Shown: positions 37,784 to 47,452, counted from the first letter of the stretch. The stretch: 64,000 nt of DNA from Longibacter sp051155795 (GCF_051155795.1 NZ_DAXETW010000011.1:11918-75917), one strand, 5' to 3'. Numbers and translations are program-made. The notes: generated by a model not told the origin, from the sequence alone.

Positions 37784-37826
37784 ACCGAAAAAGCACGCCC
37801 GCGGCCTCATCGGCTGCAGGCGTGCT
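37784..37826 (-). terminator. Rho-independent terminator of pruA
   Basis: The arms AGCACGCC (37792-37799) and GGCGTGCT (37819-37826) pair exactly, with further pairing inside. On the minus strand the stem is followed by TTTTT. It lies 52 bases past the pruA stop, in front of the SirB1 gene. Confidence 0.85.
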
Positions 37827-37877
37827 GTACACGGGCGCCGTCTCCGTCCCGGCGGCGCAGTGCGCTGGCACGCATGA

Positions 37878-39569
37878 CTACGAGGTGACGGATCCGTCAC
37901 CGCCCGCGGCCTGCTCGATCAGTACGGCGTCGTCATCGTCTTGCTGGTGGAATGCGTAACCGAAGTGCTCCGGCGCGTCGAACGTTTCTTTCACCGAACG
38001 CGGCGAAACCCAGCGAAGCAGATTCAGCGGCGAACCGGCTTTGTCATTCGTCCCGGACTTCCGCGCGCCACCAAACGGTTGCTGCCCCACGATCGACCCG
38101 GTCGGTTTGTCGTTGATGTAAAAGTTTCCGGCCGCGTGCTCCAGACGATCCATGGCTTCGGTCACTACGTCACGGTCGCGGGCAAAGATGGACCCCGTGA
38201 GCGCATACGGGGAGGTCTCATCGACGAGGTCGAGCACGTCGTCGAATTCGTCGTCCGGATACACGTAGACAGTGGTGACGGGGCCGAAGATCTCCTCCTG
38301 CATCGTGCGCTGCTTCGGGTCGGTAACCTGAATCACCGTCGGATCAATGAAGTACCCGACAGCCTTGTCATACGTCCCGCCGTAAATAATCTCCGCGCTG
38401 TCGTCGTCGCGGGCGTCCTCAATGTAACCGGTAATATTGTCGAACGCGCGCTCGTCGATGACGGCATTCACGAAGTTGGTGAAGTCTTCCGGCGGGCCGA
38501 CCCTAATTTCGTCAAGCTGTTCACCCATCGACTCCCGGATTTCCGGCCAGAGAGACTCCGGTAGATAAAGCCGGGATGCCGCGGAGCACTTCTGACCCTG
38601 GTACTCAAAGCTTCCACGTACGATAGCGGTGGCTACCTGGGTCGGATTGGCGGTTTCGTGCGCCACGATGAAGTCCTTCCCGCCGGTCTCGCCGACAATC
38701 GTAGGGTAGGTGTTGTACGTCTTGAGGTTCTGCCCGATCGACTGCCAGAGGTGGTCGAACGTTTGCATCGATCCCGTGAAGTGTAGACCGGCGAAGTGCT
38801 CGGACGCGAGCGCCGGCGTGCCGACCTTCGCTCCGTCGTCGGCGGGGAGCATATTGATGACCCCGGGCGGCAGACCCGCCTCCTCGAAGATCTCGTTCAA
38901 GAAGTACGCGGAGTAAATGGAGCGCGTCGCCGGTTTCCAGACTACTGTGTTTCCGAGGATGGCCGGCGCCGTCGGGAGATTGCCCTGGATGGCGGTAAAG
39001 TTGAACGGCGTAACGGCCAGGACGAACCCTTCGAGGGGGCGATACTGCATCTGATTCCACATGCCCCGCGCGTTGTTCGGCTGGTCACGGTAGATCTGCT
39101 CCGCATAGTGGACATTGAACCGCAGGAAGTCGATCAGCTCGCACGCCGCGTCAATTTCCGCCTGAAATACGTTCTTGCCCTGCCCGAGCATCGTGGCGGC
39201 ATTCAACGTGTCGCGGTACCGATCCGCGATCAAGTCGGCCATCCGGAGGAAGATAGCGGCACGATCCGAGAAATCCATCGCCGCCCAGTCCTTCTTCGCC
39301 TGCATCGCCGCGTCAATGGCCTGCTCCACTTCAGCCTGACCGGACTGATGCACGTATCCGAGTGTGTGCTGGTGATCGTGGGGGGGCGCTACACGCGTCG
39401 TCGTACCGGTCTTGACCGCCTGACCGTCGATATAGGCCGGGATCTCGATCTCCTTTTGCCGAAGGTCCTTCAGCGTCTGCTGAATGGACCGACGCTCCGG
39501 CGAACCCGGCGCGTACTCGAGGGTCGGCTCGTTGGACGGAGGTGGCGTCGTCGTGTAGGCGTTATTCAT
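37878..39569 (-). CDS. pruA: 1-pyrroline-5-carboxylate dehydrogenase
   Basis: This 563-residue aldehyde dehydrogenase oxidises glutamate semialdehyde to glutamate in proline degradation. The catalytic Cys is in YQGQKCSAASRLYLP and the general-base Glu in VGETGGKDFIVAHE. The C-terminal tail after KETFDAPEHFGYAF is typical of the single-domain P5C dehydrogenases. The frame extends to 39794 but the ATG at 39569 (MNNAYTTTPPPSNEP) gives the right start. The proline dehydrogenase partner is not in the window. A clear terminator follows, so it is probably monocistronic. Proline turnover would matter to a salt-stressed cell, but that link is inference. Confidence 0.95.
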   Translation of the reverse strand: MNNAYTTTPPPSNEPTLEYAPGSPERRSIQQTLKDLRQKEIEIPAYIDGQAVKTGTTTRVAPPHDHQHTLGYVHQSGQAEVEQAIDAAMQAKKDWAAMDFSDRAAIFLRMADLIADRYRDTLNAATMLGQGKNVFQAEIDAACELIDFLRFNVHYAEQIYRDQPNNARGMWNQMQYRPLEGFVLAVTPFNFTAIQGNLPTAPAILGNTVVWKPATRSIYSAYFLNEIFEEAGLPPGVINMLPADDGAKVGTPALASEHFAGLHFTGSMQTFDHLWQSIGQNLKTYNTYPTIVGETGGKDFIVAHETANPTQVATAIVRGSFEYQGQKCSAASRLYLPESLWPEIRESMGEQLDEIRVGPPEDFTNFVNAVIDERAFDNITGYIEDARDDDSAEIIYGGTYDKAVGYFIDPTVIQVTDPKQRTMQEEIFGPVTTVYVYPDDEFDDVLDLVDETSPYALTGSIFARDRDVVTEAMDRLEHAAGNFYINDKPTGSIVGQQPFGGARKSGTNDKAGSPLNLLRWVSPRSVKETFDAPEHFGYAFHQQDDDDAVLIEQAAGGDGSVTS

Positions 39570-39792
39570 CGCGGGAAAAACTGTGAGTGAGAGCGGGTGA
39601 GAAGCTGCTTCCGGCATCGACCGGGACCGCTTCCAAATACACGTACTGCATTCGCTTGTTCGACGATTTCCGCAAGGAGAGAAGGGCACCAAACCCCTTC
39701 GGTCCACCCCGGTCCTGCGTATGCCGGAGTCAGCAGGCGAACCTCTCGGCAGGCCGCGGGTTCGCGCATCGCCGGCGACGATTCCCTTCCTC

Positions 39793-41049
39793 ATGCCCCG
39801 CCCTCCGTCTGTGTCTGCTCGCTTCGAAACCCTGATGGCGCTCCGCTATCTGAAAGGCGCGGAGGGTCGAGCTGAAGGCCGCAGTTTCCTCCGGTTCATC
39901 ACCTACGTCGCCATCGGTGGCGTGGCCGTCGGCGTCGCGGCGCTGCTCCTTTCCCTCGCGATTGTCCGTGGCTTCAGTCAGGAAATCGAGAACAAACTGA
40001 TCGGGTTCGGCTCCCACATCCAGGTGAGCAGCCACGTCCAGGATAGCCCGCTGGATAACGCGCAGGCGCTGGAAGCAGGCATCGCCGGACTGGACTCCGT
40101 CGCGACCGTCTCACCGGTGGTTCAGACGTTCGTCCTCCTCCGACAGTCGGAACGCTCGATCGACGGCGTCGCTCTAGTCGGGACGCGGACGCCGCCGTCC
40201 TATATGGAGGGCCGCATCATCGACGGCCGGTTTGACCTCGGATCGGCGGCTGAGCCGGGGGTGGTCGTCGGTCAGACTCTGGCGAAGCGGTTAAAGCTGA
40301 AGGTCGGACAGCGCGTTGCCGCGTTTGCACTGCAGCAGGGTGGACAGGGCCTCCAGGTCGAACGCCCCAGGGTCAAATCACTCGTCGTCCGCGGCATCTA
40401 CGAAACGTCGCTGCTCGACGTCGACGATACCTACGTCTTCACGAATCTCACCACTGCCCGGGACCTGGCGGAATACCCCGAATCCCAGGTGTCGCGCTTC
40501 GATGTCACGCTCTCCGACGTCGCTTACGCAGACAGCACGGCCCGTAGCATCCAGGAGCGCTTTGGATGGCCCGTCCGCACGCAGACCATCGAACAACAAT
40601 TTGCCGGACTGTTTGCCTGGGTCAACCTCCAGGAAGGCATCATTCCCCTGGTGATCGGCGTCATCGTTCTGGTATCTGCCTTCAACATCATCGGCGCGCT
40701 GCTCATGCTGATTCTGGAGAAGACGCGCGAGATCGGCGTACTGCAAAGCCTGGGAGCCTCAGGGTCGACGTTAAAACGGTTGTTCTTACTGCTGGGCTTG
40801 CTCATTGGAACGGTCGGAACGGTCATCGGGGAAGGCCTCGCGCTGGCCCTCGGCCTCATCCAGAAACGCTACGAACTCATCCCCCTGCCGGCCGATGCTT
40901 ATTACATGACGTCGGCACCGGTGGAACTGAACGCGCTGGACTTTCTGCTCGTCGCGGCCGTGACGTTGGCCCTGTGTAGTCTCGCCGCATACATCCCGGC
41001 ACGTGTAGCCGCACGCATCGAACCGGTCCGCGCGATTCGGTTTCAGTAG
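39793..41049 (+). CDS. LolC/LolE-type ABC transporter permease
   Basis: This 418-residue protein of the FtsX/MacB superfamily has one membrane helix near the N-terminus (FLRFITYVAIGGVAVGVAAL), a periplasmic domain of about 240 residues, and three C-terminal helices including the FtsX signature KTREIGVLQSLGASGSTLKRLF. It resembles LolC/LolE, which extract lipoproteins from the inner membrane. The ATPase partner is not adjacent. The ATG at 39793 is preferred, and 39835 (MALRYLKGAEG) is the classical LolE-like start and may be the true one. Confidence 0.88.
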   Translation: MPRPPSVSARFETLMALRYLKGAEGRAEGRSFLRFITYVAIGGVAVGVAALLLSLAIVRGFSQEIENKLIGFGSHIQVSSHVQDSPLDNAQALEAGIAGLDSVATVSPVVQTFVLLRQSERSIDGVALVGTRTPPSYMEGRIIDGRFDLGSAAEPGVVVGQTLAKRLKLKVGQRVAAFALQQGGQGLQVERPRVKSLVVRGIYETSLLDVDDTYVFTNLTTARDLAEYPESQVSRFDVTLSDVAYADSTARSIQERFGWPVRTQTIEQQFAGLFAWVNLQEGIIPLVIGVIVLVSAFNIIGALLMLILEKTREIGVLQSLGASGSTLKRLFLLLGLLIGTVGTVIGEGLALALGLIQKRYELIPLPADAYYMTSAPVELNALDFLLVAAVTLALCSLAAYIPARVAARIEPVRAIRFQ

Positions 41050-41377
41050 CCGCCGCGGCCCCGCAGCTAGACCACCGCAGGTCATCGGGAGAACGCATAC
41101 CCCCGTTCATCGCGGCCACGAATCGATATGGCGCTGCCACGCTCAGCCGGCCTTTTCTCGCACCGATCCCGCCCGCCTGTTCCAGGTTCGTCCTCGCGAA
41201 TCAACCGCATGCAACGAATCCGCGACGTGTGCATCCTAACGAGACGAGACTGATACAAGCGGTCCGTAACGCAACGCGAGAAGCGGCGGCATGATGAGCG
41301 ACCGTACTCCACAATGTATTATCGCCGCCGTCGCGTACGATAATGCCCGATTTCTATTTCTCTAAACGTCCTCACGC
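41050..41377. other. Intergenic region before the peroxiredoxin gene
   Basis: These 328 bases hold no convincing gene. A 7-base inverted repeat (ATTATCG at 41318-41324, CGATAAT at 41338-41344) lies 33 bases upstream of the peroxiredoxin start and could be an operator, though repeats this short are common by chance. Confidence 0.35.
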
Positions 41378-41875
41378 ATGCCTGAAACGACGCAACACGT
41401 CCCCCGCGTAGCCGAGGGTGACGAAGCCCCCGACTTCACGCTGTTCACCCACGACATGGAGCCGTGGACACTGTCCGAGAAACGTGGACAACCGGTGGTC
41501 CTCCTGTTTTTCCCGGGTGCCTTCACCAGCGTGTGCACTACGGAACTGAATGCCGTGAACACCGACCGCGACGCGTTCGGGGCACCGGAAACCGCCATCG
41601 TCGGTATTTCCACCGATTCGCCGTTCGTCCTCGACGAGTTTCGGAAAGTGAACGATCTGCAGTTTTCGCTGTTAAGCGATCACGATGCAGATGTCTCAGA
41701 GACCTTCGGTGTAAAGTACGAAAATGACTTCACACCGATGAAGCTCGACCGCATTTCAATGCGTTCCGCCTTTGTGATCGACGGCGACGGCATCATTCGA
41801 TACGCCGAGATCACGGAAAACGCCGGCGTGCAACCCGACTTCGACGCCATCAAGGAGACGCTCGACGCCCTGTAG
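41378..41875 (+). CDS. 1-Cys peroxiredoxin (AhpE-like)
   Basis: This 165-residue thiol peroxidase has the peroxidatic Cys53 in FFPGAFTSVCTTELNAV, with the conserved Pro and Thr of the PxxxTxxC motif. There is no second Cys in the protein, so it fits 1-Cys AhpE-type enzymes that need an outside thiol for recycling, rather than Bcp with a resolving Cys. It reduces hydrogen peroxide or organic peroxides. It is a single-gene unit. Confidence 0.93.
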   Translation: MPETTQHVPRVAEGDEAPDFTLFTHDMEPWTLSEKRGQPVVLLFFPGAFTSVCTTELNAVNTDRDAFGAPETAIVGISTDSPFVLDEFRKVNDLQFSLLSDHDADVSETFGVKYENDFTPMKLDRISMRSAFVIDGDGIIRYAEITENAGVQPDFDAIKETLDAL

Positions 41876-42297
41876 GAGCCTTTGGCCTTCCGCCAGGGTA
41901 GAAAACCCGGATTTCCAGACGTCAACCTTGAATTCGTCGTTTAAGAAACCGTAAAATGTACAACCGGCCGGGACACGTTCGTTGCTCACGACACGTCCCG
42001 TCCGACCGGTTCGACGCTCGAGTGGGGCATACGTAGTCCGTGGATGGCTGGAGGGCCTGCGGTTGCGCGCCTCGCTCGGGCGTCGCTTATTCACGGTATT
42101 CCCGGCGAGACCGGGCGAGTCGCCTTCGAGGTCGCGCGGGGTTGGACTTTATCGTTCACCCCTTCCTTCCGGGCCCTCTCGTCAGATACACGCGGGTGGG
42201 AAGGTGCCGATCTATGGACTCACCTCTACTGATTTCTAAATAGATATTTTTCCTCGTGGAGTCTTCTGATGCGACGCACCGTCCCGATACCGACGGA
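41876..42297. other. Intergenic region before the amidase gene
   Basis: About 420 bases. Several open frames overlap here in different phases but none resembles a protein. An AT-rich patch at about 42233-42252, just before the GTG/ATG choices of the next gene, is the likely promoter area. Confidence 0.4.
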
Positions 42298-43107
42298 ATG
42301 CTCTCAATCGCCTGCGTCCAGTGTGCCCCGAAATACCTGCAGCCCGACGCTAACCGCGACGCGGTGGACGATCTGCTTGACGGAATCCACGCCGACCTGA
42401 TCGTCCTGCCCGAGTTGCTGACGTCGGGATACTTTTTTCGGTCGGCGGAAGACGTCGCATCGGTGGCCGAAGAAACCCCCGGACCGACGACGGAGTGGAT
42501 GCACGGATGGGCCGAACGCCTCGACGCCACGCTGGTCGCCGGACTTCCCGAGCGTGACGGCGATGCCATCTTCAACAGCGCGGCTACGGTCGGGCCGGCG
42601 GGTCACGTCGACACGTACCGAAAAGTTCACCTGTTCAACGAGGAGAAGCGGTGGTTCGAGCCGGGCAACCGGGGGTTTCCGGTTCACGACATCAACACGG
42701 CGTCGGGCACCTCGTACCGGCTGGGCGTAATGATATGCTTCGACTGGTACTTTCCGGAATCGGCGCGCACCCTGGCGCTGCATGGGGCGGATGTTATCGC
42801 GCATCCGTCGAACCTCGTTCTACCGCACTGCCCGAACTCGATGCCCATTCGAGCACGGGAGAATCATGTCTTCACGATCACCGCGAACCGATACGGCAGC
42901 GAATCGAACGGCACCGAAACGCTCGACTTCATCGGGCAGAGCTCTGTCTGCGCGCCGACGGGCGACGTGCTATATCGTGGGGATAGAGAGGGCGATGAGG
43001 TGTTCACTACGCGGATCTCTCCACTCGCTGCTCGCGACCGCGCCATCAACGCGTATAACGACACGTTTGCGGACCGTCGGCCCGATGCCTACGACCTGAC
43101 CGGGTAG
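42298..43107 (+). CDS. Carbon-nitrogen hydrolase (nitrilase superfamily)
   Basis: This 269-residue amidase shows the Glu-Lys-Cys triad: Glu in LPELLTSGYF, Lys in YRKVHLFNEEKRW, and Cys in MICFDWYFPE. The sequence is closest in style to branch-1/10 amidases acting on omega-amides or N-carbamoyl compounds. The substrate is not fixed by sequence. A GTG at 42256 would add 14 residues. The ATG at 42298 begins directly at the first strand (MLSIACVQCAP) and is preferred. It is transcribed alone, convergent with the RraA-like gene. Confidence 0.9.
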   Translation: MLSIACVQCAPKYLQPDANRDAVDDLLDGIHADLIVLPELLTSGYFFRSAEDVASVAEETPGPTTEWMHGWAERLDATLVAGLPERDGDAIFNSAATVGPAGHVDTYRKVHLFNEEKRWFEPGNRGFPVHDINTASGTSYRLGVMICFDWYFPESARTLALHGADVIAHPSNLVLPHCPNSMPIRARENHVFTITANRYGSESNGTETLDFIGQSSVCAPTGDVLYRGDREGDEVFTTRISPLAARDRAINAYNDTFADRRPDAYDLTG

Positions 43108-43188
43108 CATCGGCGAGGAGGAAGCCACCTCTCGGTTCGGTGATAGGCAAGACGCCCGAACGGTAGCCGGCGCGTCAGGAACCGGAAC

Positions 43189-43668
43189 TTACGTCAGCAG
43201 GTCATGGTCGGCGACAATGATTCCGTCGTCGTCGGCGTACAGGTAGTGTCCGGGCTCGATGAGGCAGCCGACCACCGTGACCGGGACGTCGACGGCACCC
43301 ACACCGTTCTTCCGGCTTTTCCGTGGCGACGTGCCCCGTGCCATTACGCCGATATCCATGTCGCGCAACTCGCGCGAGTCGCGGACGCAAGCGTTGAGAA
43401 TGACGCCGGCCCACCCGTGATCGATCGCCCGCTGAGCCATACGATCTCCCAGAAGCGCACACCACGTCGACCCGCCGCCGTCTACAACGAGGACGCGGCC
43501 GTCACCCGGGGTGGCGAGTCGCTCGCGCATCAGGACATTATCCTCGTGCACGTGAACCGTTGATACTTCGCCGCCGAAAGACCTGCGGCCGCCAAAATGC
43601 CTGAGACCCGGCGCGGCGACCTGAACGTCGCGGTTGTCGTCGTAAAGATCTGCGGTGGAGATGGTCAT
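43189..43668 (-). CDS. RraA-like protein (aldolase / RNase E regulator family)
   Basis: This 159-residue protein matches the RraA fold throughout: STADLYDDN at the N-terminus, the GDGRVLVVDGGGSTWCALLGD segment and the RDSRELRDMDIGVMARGTSP motif that in aldolases holds the metal-binding Arg and Asp. Family members either inhibit RNase E or act as 4-hydroxy-4-methyl-2-oxoglutarate or oxaloacetate decarboxylating aldolases. The sequence alone does not separate these. It is 69 bases downstream of purC on the same strand. Confidence 0.92.
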   Translation of the reverse strand: MTISTADLYDDNRDVQVAAPGLRHFGGRRSFGGEVSTVHVHEDNVLMRERLATPGDGRVLVVDGGGSTWCALLGDRMAQRAIDHGWAGVILNACVRDSRELRDMDIGVMARGTSPRKSRKNGVGAVDVPVTVVGCLIEPGHYLYADDDGIIVADHDLLT

Positions 43669-43736
43669 ACCGTTTTGAAAGCGGCGTCGAGGAGGGAGGA
43701 TGCCGGTGCTCGTTCGAGGCAGGCGAGACCAATCGA

Positions 43737-44693
43737 TCAGGCGAGACCAAGTGCCTCGCGGATGCGCTGCTGCGGATCTGGATGTTCGTCGGCGTCGAAC
43801 GCGGTGCCCGTAAGCTGTTCGTAGAGCTCGATGTACCGCTCCGTTACGCGGACGCGAAGTGCATCCGGTAGATCAGGCATCGTCTGATCGGGCTGGCCCG
43901 TGAATCCGTGGTCGCGTAGCCAGTCGCGAACGAACTCCTTGGAGAGCTGTCGTTGCGGCTCGTCGGCCGCCAGACGCTCCTCGTACCCGTCGGCGTAGAA
44001 ATAGCGCGAGCAATCCGGCGTGTGCACCTCGTCGATGAGGACGATGGACCCGTCCGGAGTCCGCCCGAACTCGTACTTGGTATCGACAAGGATCAGATCG
44101 CGCTCCGCCGCCATCTCCGCGCCGCGTTCGTAGAGGGCGCGAGCATACGCCGCGCACTGATCGAACGTGGCGCCTTCGATAATACCGCGCTCGATGACCT
44201 CGCTCCGACTGATGTTCTCATCGTGGCCCTCCTCCGCCTTCGTCGCCGGTGTCAGGATCGGATCGGGAAGGGGGCTATTCTGCCGAAGCCCGTCGGGCAA
44301 TGATACGCCCGAGATAGAACGCTCGCCGGCATCATACAACCGCCACGCTTGTCCGGCCAGGTAGCCGCGCATCACGAACTCGACCGGAAGGGCCTCGCAC
44401 GCGGTCGCCACCGTTACGTTGGGATCCGGCACCTCGCGGACATGATTCGGGACGATGTCGGCGGTGGCGTCGAAAAAGTAGGCCGCCGTCCGGTTTAGAA
44501 TTTGTCCCTTAAAGGGGATCGACTGCTTAAGGATGTGATCGAACGACGAGATTCGGTCCGTCGTGATGAGTACGAGATCACCGTTCCGCCGATACGTATC
44601 CCGAACTTTTCCCTGGTACCGCTCGCCCAGATCATCGAAGTGGGTGATGTCGAGCGTATGATCGAGAAAAGCGTAGATGCGATCTGCGTCCAT
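43737..44693 (-). CDS. purC: Phosphoribosylaminoimidazole-succinocarboxamide synthase
   Basis: This 318-residue SAICAR synthetase joins aspartate to CAIR in purine synthesis. The N-terminal GKVRDTYRRNGDLVLITTDRISSFDHIL pattern and the KYEFGRTPDGSIVLIDEVHTPDCSRYF pattern are diagnostic. It is the longer form (about 300 residues) as in yeast-like and many Bacteroidota enzymes. The frame runs open to 44999, but ATG at 44693 (MDADRIYAFLD) is the true start. Upstream lies a short tandem repeat and then the LacI gene. Confidence 0.96.
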   Translation of the reverse strand: MDADRIYAFLDHTLDITHFDDLGERYQGKVRDTYRRNGDLVLITTDRISSFDHILKQSIPFKGQILNRTAAYFFDATADIVPNHVREVPDPNVTVATACEALPVEFVMRGYLAGQAWRLYDAGERSISGVSLPDGLRQNSPLPDPILTPATKAEEGHDENISRSEVIERGIIEGATFDQCAAYARALYERGAEMAAERDLILVDTKYEFGRTPDGSIVLIDEVHTPDCSRYFYADGYEERLAADEPQRQLSKEFVRDWLRDHGFTGQPDQTMPDLPDALRVRVTERYIELYEQLTGTAFDADEHPDPQQRIREALGLA

Positions 44694-44872
44694 GGAAACG
44701 GGGAAATGAGACAGGCGGATGAGGGGGACGTTCGAGGAGACCGTTGACCGGCGATGGGTGGACGGGGATGGGTGTGCCGCATGCAAGTCGACTACGGGAA
44801 ACTTCAGCCCTACGTCCATCAGATGCAAGCGCCTCCGCCCGCGAGAGGATGCTTCCGGGCAATCGTCGAAAT

Positions 44873-44940
44873 CGACCGTCCGGGACAGTCGGAACCGACC
44901 GTCCGGGACCGTCGGAACCGGACGTCCGGGACAGGTAGTG
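44873..44940. repeat. Three-copy 23-base tandem repeat upstream of purC
   Basis: Near-identical 23-base units run at 44873-44895 and 44896-44918 (one difference), with a decayed third copy at 44919-44940. Each carries the core GTCCGGGAC, itself a near palindrome. The repeats lie between the LacI gene stop and the purC start. Confidence 0.7.
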
Positions 44941-44970
44941 TGTGAATGTGTGACGGTAGCGCGCGGAGCG

Positions 44971-46023
44971 TCAGTCTCGAACGGGGACGTCTTCGCCACC
45001 GGTCGATTTGCGCACCCGAAGGGTGGGCCGGATCAGTTTCGACATCGTCCGGCCGGCGTTGGCGCGACGGAGCCGCTGTAGCAGCACGTTTGTCGCCTCT
45101 TCGCCCACGTCGTGCATGTTCTGCGCCACGCTGGACAGGCCGATGAAGCGGCTGATCTTTATATCGTCGTAGCCGATCAGTGCGATATCATCCGGCACGC
45201 TCTTGCCCGCGTGGCGAATGGCCTGCCATGCACCGATCGCCTGAACGTCACTGCTGGCGAAAACGGCCGTGACATCGGGATGAGCGTCGAGAATCACCTG
45301 CATGCCTTCGTATCCCGACTCTTCACTGAAGCCATCATGCTTGGCGGTTTCCCCCTGCGCGATCCGATCGGGATCGAAGGGGAGACCTGCCGCTTCGAGG
45401 GCGGCCCGGTACCCTTTGACGCGGGCGTTTCGCAGCCGGTTACCGTCGTGCGGCGTGGTAATCATGGCGATATCCGTGTGCCCTTGCTCGATCAGGTGGC
45501 GGACCGCCATCTCGGCGCCGGGCTCCTCGTCCCAGTAGAACGAATCCATGTCGTCCCACTGAGTACCCACGAGTACGACCGGTGCGCCGAGGGTGCTCAG
45601 CTCCCCCGCGATCTCTTCATCCACGGGCAGGCCCGCAACCAGCAGGCCGTCCATGGCCCCGCGCGCGAGAAACTTTTTCAGCGTCGCCTTCGGAGCTTCC
45701 CAGGACAGGTCGCAGAGGAGGAGATCCAGATCATTCCCGTCCAGCTCGCTGCGAACACCTTTCAGTAGCTCATTATGAAATGGCGTGGTGAACGTCGGAA
45801 CCGCCACAGCCACTGTACGGGTCGCTCGTTGCGCGAGCGACTTCGCCGTACGGTTGGGACGAAACTGGAGCTTCTGAATGGCCTTCAGGACCGTCTCTCG
45901 GGTGGAGTCTGAGACGTCCCGCGAATTGTTCAGGACGCGCGACACCGTCGAAATCGCCACCCCGGCATGCTCGGCGACATCGTAGATCGTCGTTTTTGAA
46001 TCGTCCCGTGGGTCCTGAGTCAT
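44971..46023 (-). CDS. LacI-family transcriptional regulator
   Basis: This 350-residue repressor has an N-terminal LacI helix-turn-helix and hinge (TIYDVAEHAGVAISTVSRVL, then NRTAKSLAQRATRTVAVAVP) and a periplasmic-binding-like sugar-sensing core. The core includes PVVLVGTQWDDMDSFYWDEE, HTDIAMITTPHD and IALIGYDDIKISRFIGLSSV. The effector is probably a sugar or nucleoside by family. The regulated genes are not evident, since neighbours are purC and a ThiD-like gene. The ATG at 46023 gives a short acidic lead before the HTH. Confidence 0.94.
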   Translation of the reverse strand: MTQDPRDDSKTTIYDVAEHAGVAISTVSRVLNNSRDVSDSTRETVLKAIQKLQFRPNRTAKSLAQRATRTVAVAVPTFTTPFHNELLKGVRSELDGNDLDLLLCDLSWEAPKATLKKFLARGAMDGLLVAGLPVDEEIAGELSTLGAPVVLVGTQWDDMDSFYWDEEPGAEMAVRHLIEQGHTDIAMITTPHDGNRLRNARVKGYRAALEAAGLPFDPDRIAQGETAKHDGFSEESGYEGMQVILDAHPDVTAVFASSDVQAIGAWQAIRHAGKSVPDDIALIGYDDIKISRFIGLSSVAQNMHDVGEEATNVLLQRLRRANAGRTMSKLIRPTLRVRKSTGGEDVPVRD

Positions 46024-46132
46024 GATGGAGTGTCAGACAATGAGTGGATGCAGGCACCGGCGACTGCACGGTGCCCGTCCCGAGCCGTTGGAGTCGTCCC
46101 CGTCCGAATACCGGACGCGATTGTTCGCGCCA

Positions 46133-46996
46133 TTACTCTGCAACGTCCGAAAGCATGCGATGATGCAGCGCGCCGAAGTACGCACTGGCCGCGGACGCCT
46201 GTTCGGACTGCGATGCCTCACGAAGGGCCTCCGTCACGACGGCCTTCGACGCTCTGAGCGCGTCAACCAGAGACCGACCGCTCCATAGGCTCTGTAGGAT
46301 CGACATCATTAGACCGCTGGAGCGGCCGGAAAGGTGACCGACACCGTCGACGAACGGCGCTTCAAAGACGGCGAGTTCGTCTCCGTCGTAGAACAGGTCA
46401 ACGGCGTAATTCGGGGCTTCGGTTTCCGTGTCGAAGTGGTGCGTTGCCAGGCGACCACACCGAAGCAAGACGTGCGATGCACCGCGCTGTCCGATTCGCT
46501 GAGCGGCTACCTGCGCGTCGTCGAGGCTCGGAATCTCCATTCCGGCGAGAAGCGTCGCGTCGGTCAGGCTCGCGCTGACGAGATGCGCCGCTCCCATACG
46601 CTCACTGATGATTTCCAGCGTTTCCGGCTCGACGATGTCCTCACCGCTCGGACCGCTCAGCGTAAGATCGAGCACCACCGGCCCGTCCAGGTACGTCTCC
46701 AGCATCTCAAAAATAGCCTCTGCGGACGCCGGACTTCCGACGACGCCGATCTTCGCAGCGGTCGGCGACGCGGTTTCGAACACGTGCTCCAGTTGCGCCC
46801 GGACGGTATCCGACGGCACCTCCAGAACATCGGTGACCATCCCATGACCGGCGACAACGTGAGAGGTGCAGACCGTCAGCGGCGTCGCACGGAATCCCTG
46901 AGCTGATAAGATGTCGGCCGTGAGACCGCGCTCCAGAGCTGGATACTGTGCACCGATAACCAGGGGGCGGAAAGAAGAATCCAATGTATCAGACAC
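46133..46996 (-). CDS. ThiD-like (ribokinase-fold) protein with degraded active site
   Basis: This 287-residue protein can be aligned along its whole length with HMP/HMP-phosphate kinase ThiD: N-terminal GLTADILSAQGFRATPLTVCT, then AKIGVVGS, VVLDLTL and HVLLRCGRLATHHF. Key catalytic elements are lost. The start motif DPSGGAG is replaced by QYPALERG. The TPN element is replaced by VSAS. The anion-hole motif GTGCTLSAA reads GVGHLSGRS, with His221 where ThiD has the catalytic Cys. Kinase activity is therefore doubtful. A sensor, regulator or altered substrate are alternatives. No thiamine genes or TPP riboswitch are near. Confidence 0.8.
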   Translation of the reverse strand: MSDTLDSSFRPLVIGAQYPALERGLTADILSAQGFRATPLTVCTSHVVAGHGMVTDVLEVPSDTVRAQLEHVFETASPTAAKIGVVGSPASAEAIFEMLETYLDGPVVLDLTLSGPSGEDIVEPETLEIISERMGAAHLVSASLTDATLLAGMEIPSLDDAQVAAQRIGQRGASHVLLRCGRLATHHFDTETEAPNYAVDLFYDGDELAVFEAPFVDGVGHLSGRSSGLMMSILQSLWSGRSLVDALRASKAVVTEALREASQSEQASAASAYFGALHHRMLSDVAE

Positions 46997-47452
46997 TCGT
47001 CGAGACTCTGCGTTAAGTTTCAGTGGCGATCAAAGAGCAATGATGCGGTCGAGAGCGCCATCATGCCGGGGTCAATCCCTAACATACCGGATGAATCGCC
47101 GCGTCACAAGCGCGACAATGGCGTTATCGCCGCAACGTTTCACAATGGCTTGTGTACATTACGCCTCCTGCGAAAGTTCGCTGCGGCTGCCGACCGCGCA
47201 TAGCGGCCCTTTAGCCAGCCTGCCGTTGCCGCTACGAGCATCGCCCCGGCGATGTAAATAGTCCGGCTGCAGAGAAACCTGGACACCGCTGACACATTGC
47301 CTCCCGAACCGACGGTTGGCATTTGTACGCGCATGCTCCGCACCCTACCGTGTGCTGGGTTGCGTGCGCCGACCACCCGTTCCGAGGAGCGCGTTGTACC
47401 CGGCGCAACGCGCCCCGTGTCGTACCCACCTTTTTGATCCGTACCCCTGGCG
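46997..47452. other. Divergent intergenic region before the ribA-ribD fusion
   Basis: About 450 bases between the ThiD-like gene (minus) and the fusion gene (plus). No FMN riboswitch consensus was recognised, which is notable for a riboflavin-family gene. A small dyad CACAA-TGGC-TTGTG lies at 47141-47154. No gene is supported. Confidence 0.45.

Noticed and set aside
46997..47452. Search for an FMN riboswitch before the RibA-RibD fusion, and for a TPP riboswitch near the ThiD-like gene
   Set aside because: No consensus core elements of either riboswitch could be found by eye.
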